Part shown: positions 46,826-54,818 of the stretch, one piece after another | How the letters are laid out: every line of letters starts with the position of its first letter | Position numbering within the stretch: the stretch's first letter is position 1 | NCBI RefSeq assembly: GCF_003097235.1 | Contig: NZ_QEQQ01000016.1 | Coordinates: 101,579 to 165,578, forward strand | Direction of reading: 5' to 3' | Length of the DNA stretch: 64,000 nt | Source of the DNA: Pseudomonas sp. CC120222-01a | GTDB lineage: Bacteria > Pseudomonadota > Gammaproteobacteria > Pseudomonadales > Pseudomonadaceae | Notes under the pieces: generated by a model | Told to the model about the DNA's origin: nothing | The model's database searches: none | Seen by the model: the letters and a program-made list of their open reading frames with translations, nothing else | Program-made: the position numbers and the translations under genes

Positions 46826-47926
46826 TCAACGTTGGGCGCGGGCCTTGAGGTACTCGCGCACTTCCACGCCATCCCCGGCAAACTCGATCCGCTCGGCCTT
46901 GGCTTCGCGCTGGTAGGCGTACATCGGGTCGTAGTATTCCTTGAGCAACCCTTCGATCCAGCCCCGGTGCAGGTCCACCGCGCCACTGCGCAGTTGCTCG
47001 TCCAGCGCCTCATTCAAGATCGCAGACAAGCGCTGGAAGCGCTCTCCGCCAAGACGCTTGTGGATGTTGCTCATGCTTTGCGTCATCCGCCCGGCGAACT
47101 TCAGGCGGCCGTCTTCCTCGCCATGCACGTCAACGAACTCGGCGCACAGGTTGATCACGTAATCGCGCAGGATGCGCTCCACGCGATTCTCGAAACTGTC
47201 CTCCAGCCACACCATCGGGTAGTGCTGCATGCCTTGGTACAGCTCCAACGGCACAGAGCAGCTGCCGACGATGCGGCCTTCATCTTCCAGCACGAACTGT
47301 TCAACGCCTCGGGCGCGCTTCTTCAGCACGTCGACGGCCAGTTTGTTTTCGAAGTCGATCTGCGCCGGCTGGCCGGTGGCGCGCTTGCCGAAGCTGGAGC
47401 CGCGATGGTTGGCATGGCCTTCAAGGTCGAGCACGTTGTTCAGCTGGTGCAGCACGTCAGTCTTGCCGGTGCCGGTGAGGCCGCCGACCAGCACGAAGTC
47501 GCATTGCTCGACGGCCTGCTGGGTGGTCTCCAGCAGGAAGGTACGCATGGCCTTGTAGCCGCCCTTGATGCGCGGGTAGTCGATGCCGGCCTCGTCGCGC
47601 AGCCACTGCTGCACGATCAGCGAGCGCAGGCCGCCGCGGGCGCAGTACAGGTAGCCATCAGGGTGGGCCTTGGCGAAGCTGGCCCAGGCATGCAGGCGCT
47701 CGCGCTTGGTCGCGCCGCTGACCAGCTGGTGGCCGAGGGTGATGGCAGCGGCCTGGCCCTGCTGCTTGTAGCAGGTGCCGACCTTCTGCCGCTCCTGGTC
47801 GGTCATCAGCGGCAGGTTGACGGTGCCGGGGAAGGCACCTTTGACGAATTCGATCGGCGCGCGCATGTCCATCATCGGCGCGTCGTCGAGGAACAGTTGG
47901 CGGAAGTCGGTGCAGTCGGGGCGCAT
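46826..47926 (-). CDS. selU: tRNA 2-selenouridine synthase
   Basis: The 366-residue enzyme (also mnmH) replaces the sulfur of 2-thiouridine at the tRNA wobble base with selenium from selenophosphate. It has an N-terminal rhodanese domain with active Cys C95 (GYLYCARGGLRS) and a C-terminal P-loop domain (VLVGGLTGTGKTDVL). The start codon overlaps the selD stop codon by one base (TGATG), so selenium donor and user are co-translated. Confidence 0.95.
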   Translation of the reverse strand: MRPDCTDFRQLFLDDAPMMDMRAPIEFVKGAFPGTVNLPLMTDQERQKVGTCYKQQGQAAAITLGHQLVSGATKRERLHAWASFAKAHPDGYLYCARGGLRSLIVQQWLRDEAGIDYPRIKGGYKAMRTFLLETTQQAVEQCDFVLVGGLTGTGKTDVLHQLNNVLDLEGHANHRGSSFGKRATGQPAQIDFENKLAVDVLKKRARGVEQFVLEDEGRIVGSCSVPLELYQGMQHYPMVWLEDSFENRVERILRDYVINLCAEFVDVHGEEDGRLKFAGRMTQSMSNIHKRLGGERFQRLSAILNEALDEQLRSGAVDLHRGWIEGLLKEYYDPMYAYQREAKAERIEFAGDGVEVREYLKARAQR

Positions 47927-48960
47927 CAGTTCACCTCGACCGCATGGCTCTGTCGCTCGACCAGCAGGCCGATTGGCGACAGGTTCAGGCCCAGTTCGGC
48001 TGCCACTGCCAGGAACTCGGCTTCGCCTTCAGGGGTCACTGCAACCAGCAGGCCGCCGCTGGTCTGCGGGTCGCACAGCAGGTGCTTCTGCTCGTCGGTC
48101 AGCGCGCCGAGTTTGTGCCCGTAACTGTCGTAGTTGCGCAGTGTGCCGCCAGGAATGCAGCCTTCGGCCAGGTAATGGTCGACGCTTGGCAGGCGCGGCA
48201 CGGCGGCGTAGTGCAGTTGCGCTGTGAGGCCGCTGCCTTCGGCCAGTTCCACCAGGTGGCCGAGCAGGCCGAAGCCGGTGACGTCGGTCATCGCCTTGAC
48301 CCCATCGAGCTTGCCGAAGCGGCTGCCCGGAGTATTCAGCGTGCACATCCAGTCGCGAGCCAGGCCCTGATCCTGCTCGCGCAGCTTGGCCTTCTTCTCG
48401 GCGGTGGTGAGGATGCCGATGCCGAGGGGCTTGGTCAGGTACAGGCGGCAGCCGGCGGTGGCGGTGTCATTGCGTTTGAGGTGGCGTTTGCTGACCACGC
48501 CGGTGACCGCCAGGCCGAAGATCGGCTCGGGGGCGTCGATGGAGTGGCCGCCAGCCAGCGGGATGCCGGCTTCGGCGCACACGGCGCGGCCGCCGCGGAT
48601 CACTTCGCGGGCGACTTCCGGTGGCAGCACGTTGACTGGCCAGCCGAGGATGGCGATGGCCATCAGCGGGTCGCCGCCCATGGCGTAGATGTCGCTGATC
48701 GCGTTGGTGGCGGCGATGCGCCCGAAGTCGTACGGGTCATCGACGATCGGCATGAAGAAGTCGGTGGTCGAGACCACCCCGCGCTCGTCATCAAGGGCAT
48801 AAACGGCGGCGTCGTCGCGCGAGGCATTGCCGACCCACAACTTCGGGTCCAGGGCCTGGGCGCCGCTTTCGGCGAGGATCACATCCAGCACCTTGGGGGA
48901 GATCTTGCAGCCACAGCCGGCACCGTGGCTGTACTGGGTCAGGCGAATCGGCTCGCTCAT
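47926..48960 (-). CDS. selD: Selenophosphate synthase
   Basis: The 344-residue enzyme makes selenophosphate from selenide and ATP. The active-site residues are present: C16 and K19 in HGAGCGCKISP, and ATP-binding Asp residues in NASRDDAAVY. It ends in a normal Cys form with no UGA-coded selenocysteine. The ATG at 48960 has GAGGTG about ten bases upstream. No selA/selB or selenoprotein gene is in the window, so the immediate use is tRNA selenation by selU. Confidence 0.95.
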   Translation of the reverse strand: MSEPIRLTQYSHGAGCGCKISPKVLDVILAESGAQALDPKLWVGNASRDDAAVYALDDERGVVSTTDFFMPIVDDPYDFGRIAATNAISDIYAMGGDPLMAIAILGWPVNVLPPEVAREVIRGGRAVCAEAGIPLAGGHSIDAPEPIFGLAVTGVVSKRHLKRNDTATAGCRLYLTKPLGIGILTTAEKKAKLREQDQGLARDWMCTLNTPGSRFGKLDGVKAMTDVTGFGLLGHLVELAEGSGLTAQLHYAAVPRLPSVDHYLAEGCIPGGTLRNYDSYGHKLGALTDEQKHLLCDPQTSGGLLVAVTPEGEAEFLAVAAELGLNLSPIGLLVERQSHAVEVN

Positions 48961-49086
48961 GTGCACCTCGGGGGATCAATTTGTTGCGCGATTGTAGCAA
49001 AGCTGGCCTTTGCGCCTGCGACTCTTATAATTCCCACGGTCGGCGCGTTGCCGGCACTTTCCCCGCTATTGAACCGGAGAACTCCC
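48961..49086. promoter_or_regulatory. Divergent promoter region, selD / ABC importer
   Basis: A 126-bp gap separates selD (minus) from the importer genes (plus) and must hold both promoters. I see no clear operator. Confidence 0.5.
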
Positions 49087-49941
49087 ATGCTCAAACGCCC
49101 CCTGGCGCTCGCCGCCGGCCTCGTGCTGTCCTGCTGTGCCGTAGTCGCCCAGGCTGCCGACACCTTGCGGGTCAGTGCCATCCCCGACGAAGCGCCGACC
49201 GAACTGCTGCGCAAGTTCGAGCCACTGGGCAAGTACCTGTCCAAGCAACTGGGCATGGACGTGAAGTTCGTTCCGGTCGCCGACTACCCGGCGGTGGTCG
49301 AGTCGCTGGCCAGCAACCGCCTGGACATGGCTTGGCTGGGTGGTTTCACCTTCGTCCAGGTGCACCTGAAAGACCCGACCGCCACGCCGCTGGTGCAGCG
49401 TGAACAGGACGCCCAGTTCACCTCCAAGTTCATCACTGCCAACCCGGCCGTGAAGAGCCTGGCCGACCTCAAGGGCAAGTCGTTCGCCTTCGGTTCGATC
49501 TCGTCCACTTCGGGCAGCCTGATGCCGCGCTACTTCATGCTCAAGGAAGACAACATCAAGCCTGAGAGCTACTTCAGCCGCGTGGCCTATTCCGGTGCCC
49601 ACGACGCCACCGTGGCCTGGGTGCAGGCGGGCAAGGTCGATGGCGGCGTGCTCAATGCCAGCGTCTGGCAGAAGCTGGTCGATGCCGGCAAGGTCGATAC
49701 CAGCAAGGTCAAGGTGTTCGCCACCACGCCGACCTACTACGACTACAACTGGACCGTGCGCGGCAACATGGACCCGGCGCTGAAAGAGAAAATCAAGAAG
49801 GCCTTCCTCGACCTCGACCCGGCCAACCCGGAGCACAAGGCGATCCTCGACCTGCAGGCGGCCAGCCGCTTCATCGAGACCAAGCCTGAAAACTACGAGG
49901 GCACCGAGCAAGCCGCACGTGAGGCCGGCCTGCTCAAGTGA
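49087..49941 (+). CDS. PhnD-like substrate-binding protein, probably selenate
   Basis: The 284-residue periplasmic protein has a signal peptide (RPLALAAGLVLSCCAVVAQA) and the PhnD/oxyanion-binding fold: LRVSAIPDEAPTELLRKFEP, YPAVVESLASNRLDMAWLGG, KSFAFGSISSTSGSLMPRYF. Family members bind phosphonate, phosphite or related oxyanions. Its position back to back with selD-selU makes a selenium oxyanion the best guess for this copy. The start at 49087 follows CGGAGAA; the open frame extends far upstream only as antisense of selD. Confidence 0.85.
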   Translation: MLKRPLALAAGLVLSCCAVVAQAADTLRVSAIPDEAPTELLRKFEPLGKYLSKQLGMDVKFVPVADYPAVVESLASNRLDMAWLGGFTFVQVHLKDPTATPLVQREQDAQFTSKFITANPAVKSLADLKGKSFAFGSISSTSGSLMPRYFMLKEDNIKPESYFSRVAYSGAHDATVAWVQAGKVDGGVLNASVWQKLVDAGKVDTSKVKVFATTPTYYDYNWTVRGNMDPALKEKIKKAFLDLDPANPEHKAILDLQAASRFIETKPENYEGTEQAAREAGLLK

Positions 49942-50735
49942 CTATTCATGTACACGGCGCCGGCCTGCGCCACGGCCAGGTCCGCGCGCTCGATGCTGTC
50001 AGCCTGAGCATCGCCAAGGGTGAGCGGGTGGCGATCATCGGCCCCTCGGGGGCCGGCAAGTCCAGCCTGCTGCACCTGATGGCCACCGCCGTGCAGCCCA
50101 GCAGCGGGCACCTGGAACTGTTCGGTGAACAGCCCTGGGCGCTGTCTGCCGGGGCGCGTCAGCGCCTGCGTGCACGGATTGGCCTGGTGCACCAGGCACC
50201 GCCGCTGCCGCCGCGCCAGCGTGTGGTGACGGCGGTGCTGGCGGGGCGCCTGGGGCAGTGGGGCCTGCTGCGTGGCCTGCTCAACCTGGTGTATCCGACC
50301 GATGTGCCGGGGGCGCGTCAGGCCTTGGCCGAGTTGGGCCTGGCCGACAAGCTGTTTGTCCAGTGCGGGCAGTTGTCCGGCGGGCAGTTGCAGCGGGTCG
50401 GCATTGCTCGGGCGTTGTATCAGCGCCCGGAAGTGCTGCTGACCGACGAGCCGGTGTCGGCCATGGACCCGGTGCTGGCCGATCACAGCCTGGCGCTGCT
50501 CAATCGCCATGCCATGGCCAATGGCGTGACCCTGGTGGCCAGCCTGCATGCGGTGGACCTGGCGCTGGCGCACTTTCCGCGGGTGATTGGTATTCGTGAA
50601 GGGCAGGTGGTGTTCGACTGCCCGGCCGAGGCGGTGACCGAGCAATTGCTGGATGCGCTGTACGCCAATGAGCAACTGGGCTCGCCCGCGCAAGCCCAGG
50701 GGCCGACCCTGACCGTGCAGATTCCACGATGCTGA
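49938..50735 (+). CDS. ABC importer ATPase, PhnC-like
   Basis: The 265-residue ATPase has Walker A GPSGAGKSS, Q-loop LVHQAPPLPPRQ, signature LSGGQLQRVGIARAL, Walker B VLLTDEPVSAMDP and a switch His in VASLHAVDLAL. The GTG start overlaps the binding-protein stop codon (GTGA). It powers the two permeases that follow. Confidence 0.92.
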   Translation: MTIHVHGAGLRHGQVRALDAVSLSIAKGERVAIIGPSGAGKSSLLHLMATAVQPSSGHLELFGEQPWALSAGARQRLRARIGLVHQAPPLPPRQRVVTAVLAGRLGQWGLLRGLLNLVYPTDVPGARQALAELGLADKLFVQCGQLSGGQLQRVGIARALYQRPEVLLTDEPVSAMDPVLADHSLALLNRHAMANGVTLVASLHAVDLALAHFPRVIGIREGQVVFDCPAEAVTEQLLDALYANEQLGSPAQAQGPTLTVQIPRC

Positions 50736-51556
50736 AGGCCGACGCCCGCGACCCGGCTACGTTGCCGCGCTTGTTGCTGACCTTGCTGGCGCTGGCCGTG
50801 CTGTGGCCAGGGCTGCAATTGAGCGAACTGAACCCGGGCGTCTTGCTGCAGGCGGAGAACCGGCAGCAGATCGCCAGCTTCACCAGCGCCTTCTGGCCGC
50901 CGGCGCACAGTGCCGAATTCCTCACGTTGCTGTACGAATCCACCTTGCAGACGTTGGCCGTGGCAACAGCCGGCATGGCCCTGGCGCTGTTGCTGGCGGT
51001 CCCGACCAGCCTGCTGGCCAGCCGTGCACTGTCACTGCGCGCCGCCTCCCGGGGAGGCCGGGCCGGGCCGTGGTCGCGCTTGTTGCGCCTGCCTGTGCGC
51101 GGCTTGCTGATTTTTCTGCGTAGCGTGCCGGAGATCGTCTGGGCGCTGCTGTTCGTGCGCGCCGTGGGCCTGGGGCCGACGGCCGGGGTGCTGGCCATCG
51201 CCATTACCTACAGCGGCATGCTCGGCAAGGTCTACGCGGAAATCTTCGAATCGGTCGACCAGCGCCCGGCGCATGCCTTGCTGCAGGCCGGCAGCGGCCG
51301 ATTGGCGGCGTTCTTCTACGGCATCCTGCCCAGTGCGTCGGCGGAAGTGGTGTCCTACACCGTCTACCGCTGGGAATGTGCTGTGCGCGCCTCGGTGGTG
51401 ATGGGCTTTGTCGGTGCCGGTGGGCTGGGGCAGCAGATCGACCTGTCGATGCGCATGTTCGCCGGGGGCGAAGTGGCGAGCATGCTGCTGGCGTTCCTCG
51501 GCCTGGTGCTGCTGGCCGACCTGCTCAGCCGCTTCCTGCGCGGGAGGCTGGCATGA
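50729..51556 (+). CDS. ABC importer permease 1, PhnE-like
   Basis: The 275-residue inner-membrane permease has about six helices. The EAA coupling loop lies near DQRPAHALLQAGSGRLAAFF, followed by YTVYRWECAVRASVVMGFVG and GAGGLGQQI, which are characteristic of the PhnE family. It overlaps the ATPase gene by seven bases and the next permease by four. Confidence 0.9.
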   Translation: MLKADARDPATLPRLLLTLLALAVLWPGLQLSELNPGVLLQAENRQQIASFTSAFWPPAHSAEFLTLLYESTLQTLAVATAGMALALLLAVPTSLLASRALSLRAASRGGRAGPWSRLLRLPVRGLLIFLRSVPEIVWALLFVRAVGLGPTAGVLAIAITYSGMLGKVYAEIFESVDQRPAHALLQAGSGRLAAFFYGILPSASAEVVSYTVYRWECAVRASVVMGFVGAGGLGQQIDLSMRMFAGGEVASMLLAFLGLVLLADLLSRFLRGRLA

Positions 51557-52320
51557 ACCGGGTGATCAACCTGCTGGTGATCGTTGCCATTGTCGCGGCA
51601 GTGGTGGCGTCGTTCGGTTATCTGCAACTGGACCTGCATGCCTTGGTGGGTGACGGCGGGTTGGGGCAGATGGGCGAGTATGCAGCTCGCTTCCTGCATC
51701 CGGACTTGTCCGGCGAGCATCTGCAGGCGGTAGGGCGGGGTGCCATGGAGACCCTGGCCATGTCCGGGCTGGGCACCTTGCTGGCGATGGTCCTCGGCAT
51801 GCTGCTGGCCTTGCCGACGGCGGGGCGCTTCGGTTGGCCGCTGCAATCGCTGGCGCGGTTGCTGCTCAATGCCTTGCGGGCCATTCCGGAGTTGGTGTGG
51901 GCTGCCTTGACGGTGCTGGCGGCGGGCCTGGGGCCCAATGCCGGTACCTTGGCCTTGGCGCTGCACACGTCCGGGGTGTTGGGGCGCCTGTTCGCCGAGG
52001 CGCTGGAAAATGCGCCGGCAGAGCCTGCCGCGGCGATTCGCTTGCAGGGTAGTGGTCAGGTGGCGGCGTTCTGTTTCGGGACCTTGCCGAACCTGTGGCC
52101 GCAGTTGCTCGCTTACAGCCTGTACCGCTGGGAGAACAACATTCGCATGGCCAGTGTGCTGGGGTTTGTCGGGGCAGGGGGGCTGGGGCAGATGCTCTAT
52201 ACCACCCTGAGCCTGTTCCAGGAGGCCCAGGCCAGCACGGTGATCATGGCGATGTTGCTGCTGGTGCTGCTGGTAGATGCCTTCAGTGATCTGCTGCGCC
52301 AGCGGTATGTGCGCGCCTGA
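51553..52320 (+). CDS. ABC importer permease 2, PhnE-like
   Basis: The 255-residue permease is a diverged paralogue of the preceding gene: LRAIPELVWAALTVLAAGLG, SLYRWENNIRMASVLGFVGA and GGLGQMLY align with the same motifs. Two different permeases suggest a heterodimeric membrane channel. The ATG overlaps the previous stop codon. It is the last gene of the importer operon and is followed by REP repeats. Confidence 0.9.
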   Translation: MNRVINLLVIVAIVAAVVASFGYLQLDLHALVGDGGLGQMGEYAARFLHPDLSGEHLQAVGRGAMETLAMSGLGTLLAMVLGMLLALPTAGRFGWPLQSLARLLLNALRAIPELVWAALTVLAAGLGPNAGTLALALHTSGVLGRLFAEALENAPAEPAAAIRLQGSGQVAAFCFGTLPNLWPQLLAYSLYRWENNIRMASVLGFVGAGGLGQMLYTTLSLFQEAQASTVIMAMLLLVLLVDAFSDLLRQRYVRA

Positions 52321-52328
52321 CAGATAGC

Positions 52329-52446
52329 CGGGGCCGCTTCGCGGCCCTTTCGCGGCACAAGGCCGCTCCTACAGGTAACGCGATCTTCTGTAGGAGCGGC
52401 CTTGCCGGGGCGCCGGACCGGTCGGAAAGGGCTGCAAAGCAGCCCC
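52329..52446. repeat. REP-like inverted pair with diverged right arm
   Basis: The left unit CGGCACAAGGCCGCTCCTAC and a right unit TAGGAGCGGCCTTGCCGGGG face each other across about ten bases. The right unit departs from the family after CCTTG. It separates two convergent genes. Confidence 0.75.
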
Positions 52447-53337
52447 CTACTGCACCAACTCCCCACACTGCGCTTCCCGCTGCATCGATTCCAGATTCCG
52501 CTCGATGGTCTCGCAAATCGTATCCATCTGGATCTGATGCTCACTGAAGCGAAACGGACTCTGCAGATCCGTCCCGATCCGCTCGATCGCCAGCAGCATG
52601 AACCCGACCACGGTCGACGCCAGCGGCGTGAACCAGCCCAGCGATTCCACCAGCCCCACCGGCACGATCAGGCAGAACAGGGTGATGAACAGCCGCGGGA
52701 AGTACACGTACGGGTAGGGCAGCGGCGTATTGGCGATCCGCTCCATGCCGCCCTGGGCGTTGGACAGGTCCACCAGCGTCGACTCCAGCCGCGCCAGGCG
52801 AATGCTGTCCAGCCGCCCGGCCTGGTATTCCCGTGCCAGCAACGCCGCCGAACCGCTGAGGATATCGTTGGCAAAGTTGTTCGATCGGTTACGCCGCTCG
52901 AACTCCCCCGGCGGGATGAATGCCATCAGCTCGTCCGGGCAGGCCTCACCCTTCAGGTGCGCCGCCAGGCAGTTCACATAGGCGATGTGCCGACGCAGCA
53001 AGGTCGCCTTGACCGGGTTCGGTCCATCCTCGGTGTCATCGATCAGCGTCAGCGTCTGCCGGGCGAAGCTGCGCGAACCGTTCACCAGCGCCCCCCACAA
53101 GGTCCGCGCTTCCCACCAGCGGTTGTAGGCGCTGCTGTTGCGAAAGCTCACCAGCACCACCAGCGCCGAACCCAGCAAGGTCAGCGGGATCAGCGGCAGG
53201 GTGAACTTGCTGTTGAAGAACAGCATGAAGTCGATGGTGACCAGCACGTCCCAGAGCAGCAGCCAGAACAGCGACCAGCCGATGTAGCCGAACGTCTTGA
53301 CGATCAGGCGGTACTTGCGGGCGATGACGTCTTTCAC
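52447..53337 (-). CDS. Bestrophin-family membrane channel
   Basis: The 296-residue protein has the bestrophin/YneE features: LLLWDVLVTIDFMLFF, FRNSSAYNRWWEARTLWGAL, two pairs of membrane helices, and PYPYVYFPRLFITLFCLIVP. Family members are pentameric anion or cation channels in the inner membrane. The GTG at 53335-53337 is preceded by GAGGCAG. The physiological ion is not known. Confidence 0.88.
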   Translation of the reverse strand: MKDVIARKYRLIVKTFGYIGWSLFWLLLWDVLVTIDFMLFFNSKFTLPLIPLTLLGSALVVLVSFRNSSAYNRWWEARTLWGALVNGSRSFARQTLTLIDDTEDGPNPVKATLLRRHIAYVNCLAAHLKGEACPDELMAFIPPGEFERRNRSNNFANDILSGSAALLAREYQAGRLDSIRLARLESTLVDLSNAQGGMERIANTPLPYPYVYFPRLFITLFCLIVPVGLVESLGWFTPLASTVVGFMLLAIERIGTDLQSPFRFSEHQIQMDTICETIERNLESMQREAQCGELVQ

Positions 53338-53547
53338 ACGAGCTGCCTCGAAAAGCCGGGGATGCAGGATGGGACGTCGAGGGGCGGGTATGGTTCGGTG
53401 CTGTTCGTCCAGGGGTGTTACTGGACGTGTTTTTAAAAAAAGCGCGAAGCGGACTACACAGCTTTCGGATGCCGCTGACTAGGGTGTCGAAAAGAGAACT
53501 GACATTGTCGATGCTTCTTCGTTTCGCGCATTTATGCAGGGGCTCTG

Positions 53548-53805
53548 ATGACGCCAAATCTGATTCCGTTCGACATGGCAAACCTCTTGGATTGCGAAGA
53601 GGCAATCGAGGAGTACCTGATGCAGGTGATGATTGATGGCGACTCTGCCGAGCTTGCCCGGGCGCGACTTCACATCGATAGAGCCCGGGCGCGAAATGCC
53701 GTGATCAGCCCAGTTGCTGTTTCATCTGCACCAACGCTACCCGCTTGCCATCCTGAGCCTGCCGCTCCTCAATGTCGGCGGAATCCGCCTGACTTCAAGT
53801 GTTGA
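53548..53805 (+). pseudogene. Truncated HigA-like addiction-module antidote
   Basis: The 85-residue frame begins MTPNLIPFDMANLLDCEEAI and continues EEYLMQVMIDGDSAEL, matching the N-terminal half of the putative addiction module antidote family (PFD..YLDxEEAIAEYL...GD). The family normally continues into a Cro-type HTH. Here the sequence after RARAR turns into low-complexity residues (SSAPTLPACHPEP) and stops, so the HTH is lost. No toxin gene is recognisable upstream (53338-53547). I infer a decayed toxin–antitoxin remnant. Confidence 0.5.
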
Positions 53806-54486
53806 TCAAGGCTTGCTCGCCACTGCCACATAACCCTTGACCGCAGCAGGCGCGCCGTGCGGCTTGCCTTTGTGCGCCAGGTACTGGAAGCGCCGCCATT
53901 CCTTGTCGATTTCGCTGTACGACATGAACACGCTGACCCGTGCCTTGTCGGCCAGGTCCGGGCGGTTGCGGGCATCGATCCCTTCCTTGGCGATAAAGGC
54001 GACGTTCATCCCGACCACTTTGCCGTCGTCGGCGAACACCGGGCCCCCGGACATGCCTTTGGTGATAGGGCCATCATGTATCGAGTAGAAAACACTGCCC
54101 GGGGTACCTTCGAGGCGCACCAGCGAGTCGAGCGTACGACCCTTGCCTTGTACCGGCATCATGAAGCTGTTGAAACCCACTGCAGTCACCGACTCACCCG
54201 GCACGAACTGCCGCCATTGCGGAACTTTGCTGGCCTTGTGCTTGAAAAACACCACGTCTCCCAGGCCCTCATGCACTACGTTGCGCAGGAACGGGGTGTG
54301 CTTGGCAGTGACGGCGTAGTCTTCGTTCCACTGGATGGCGCTGGCCATCAGCAGCATCGGGAGGGGAGCACCGGAAGTGACGACAAAAGCCTGGTCGTAG
54401 ACGGGGTCTGAAACGTATGCGGTTGGCATTCCATTGCACCCACTCAGCAGCATCATTGCTGCCAGACAGGGCGCGGTTTTGTTCAT
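53806..54486 (-). CDS. Trypsin-like serine protease lipoprotein
   Basis: The 226-residue protein has a lipoprotein signal (lipobox LLSGC, Cys17) and a chymotrypsin-like fold. Candidate triad residues are H63 (YAVTAKHTP), D77 (GLGDVVFF) and S146 (TKGMSGGPVF). It is short for the family and lacks a PDZ domain. It is probably attached to the outer membrane facing the periplasm; the substrate is unknown. The ATG at 54486 gives the cleanest signal, although no ribosome site is obvious. Confidence 0.75.
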   Translation of the reverse strand: MNKTAPCLAAMMLLSGCNGMPTAYVSDPVYDQAFVVTSGAPLPMLLMASAIQWNEDYAVTAKHTPFLRNVVHEGLGDVVFFKHKASKVPQWRQFVPGESVTAVGFNSFMMPVQGKGRTLDSLVRLEGTPGSVFYSIHDGPITKGMSGGPVFADDGKVVGMNVAFIAKEGIDARNRPDLADKARVSVFMSYSEIDKEWRRFQYLAHKGKPHGAPAAVKGYVAVASKP

Positions 54487-54678
54487 GGGGCACACAAGTG
54501 GTAATGAATAAGGGGCGCAACTATGGCCAAGTGATATTACGGCATCAATACTTTTTGCATATAACCGACGAGTGACAGCTTATGGCCATCACTCGGCTGG
54601 CGGCCAATAGATTCGATGGATGCCTGGAGAGCACGTGGTCGTTGGGGTGGCGTCAAAAGGCGGGCTTGTCAGGATTAA

Positions 54679-54807
54679 TGAGCTGGGTTGAGCTCGATTG
54701 AGCTGGGTTGAGCTGGGTTGAGCTGGGTTGAGCTAGATTGAGCTGGGTTGAGCTAGATTGAGCTGCATTGAGCTATATTGAGCTATATTGAGCTGCATTA
54801 GCTATAT
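54679..54807. repeat. 10-bp tandem array (TTGAGCTNNN)
   Basis: Eleven consecutive, exactly registered units AGCTNNNTTG occupy 54681-54790, with a further degenerate unit to about 54807. The seven bases TTGAGCT are constant. The three-base slot varies (GGG five times, AGA, ATA and GCA twice each, CGA once). The array ends three bases before the ribosome site (GGAG, 54810) of the Fic gene. Confidence 0.9.
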
Positions 54808-54818
54808 CCGGAGATGTC

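Noticed and set aside
47944..49086. N-terminal extension of the substrate-binding protein frame
   Set aside because: This part is antisense to selD; the signal peptide and ribosome site place the start at 49087.
53338..53547. Search for a toxin gene upstream of the truncated antidote
   Set aside because: No frame gives a RelE/HigB-like sequence; short fragments contain stops.
54679..54807. Tandem array considered as a CRISPR
   Set aside because: Units are only 10 bases with 3-base variable slots, with no spacers and no cas genes.
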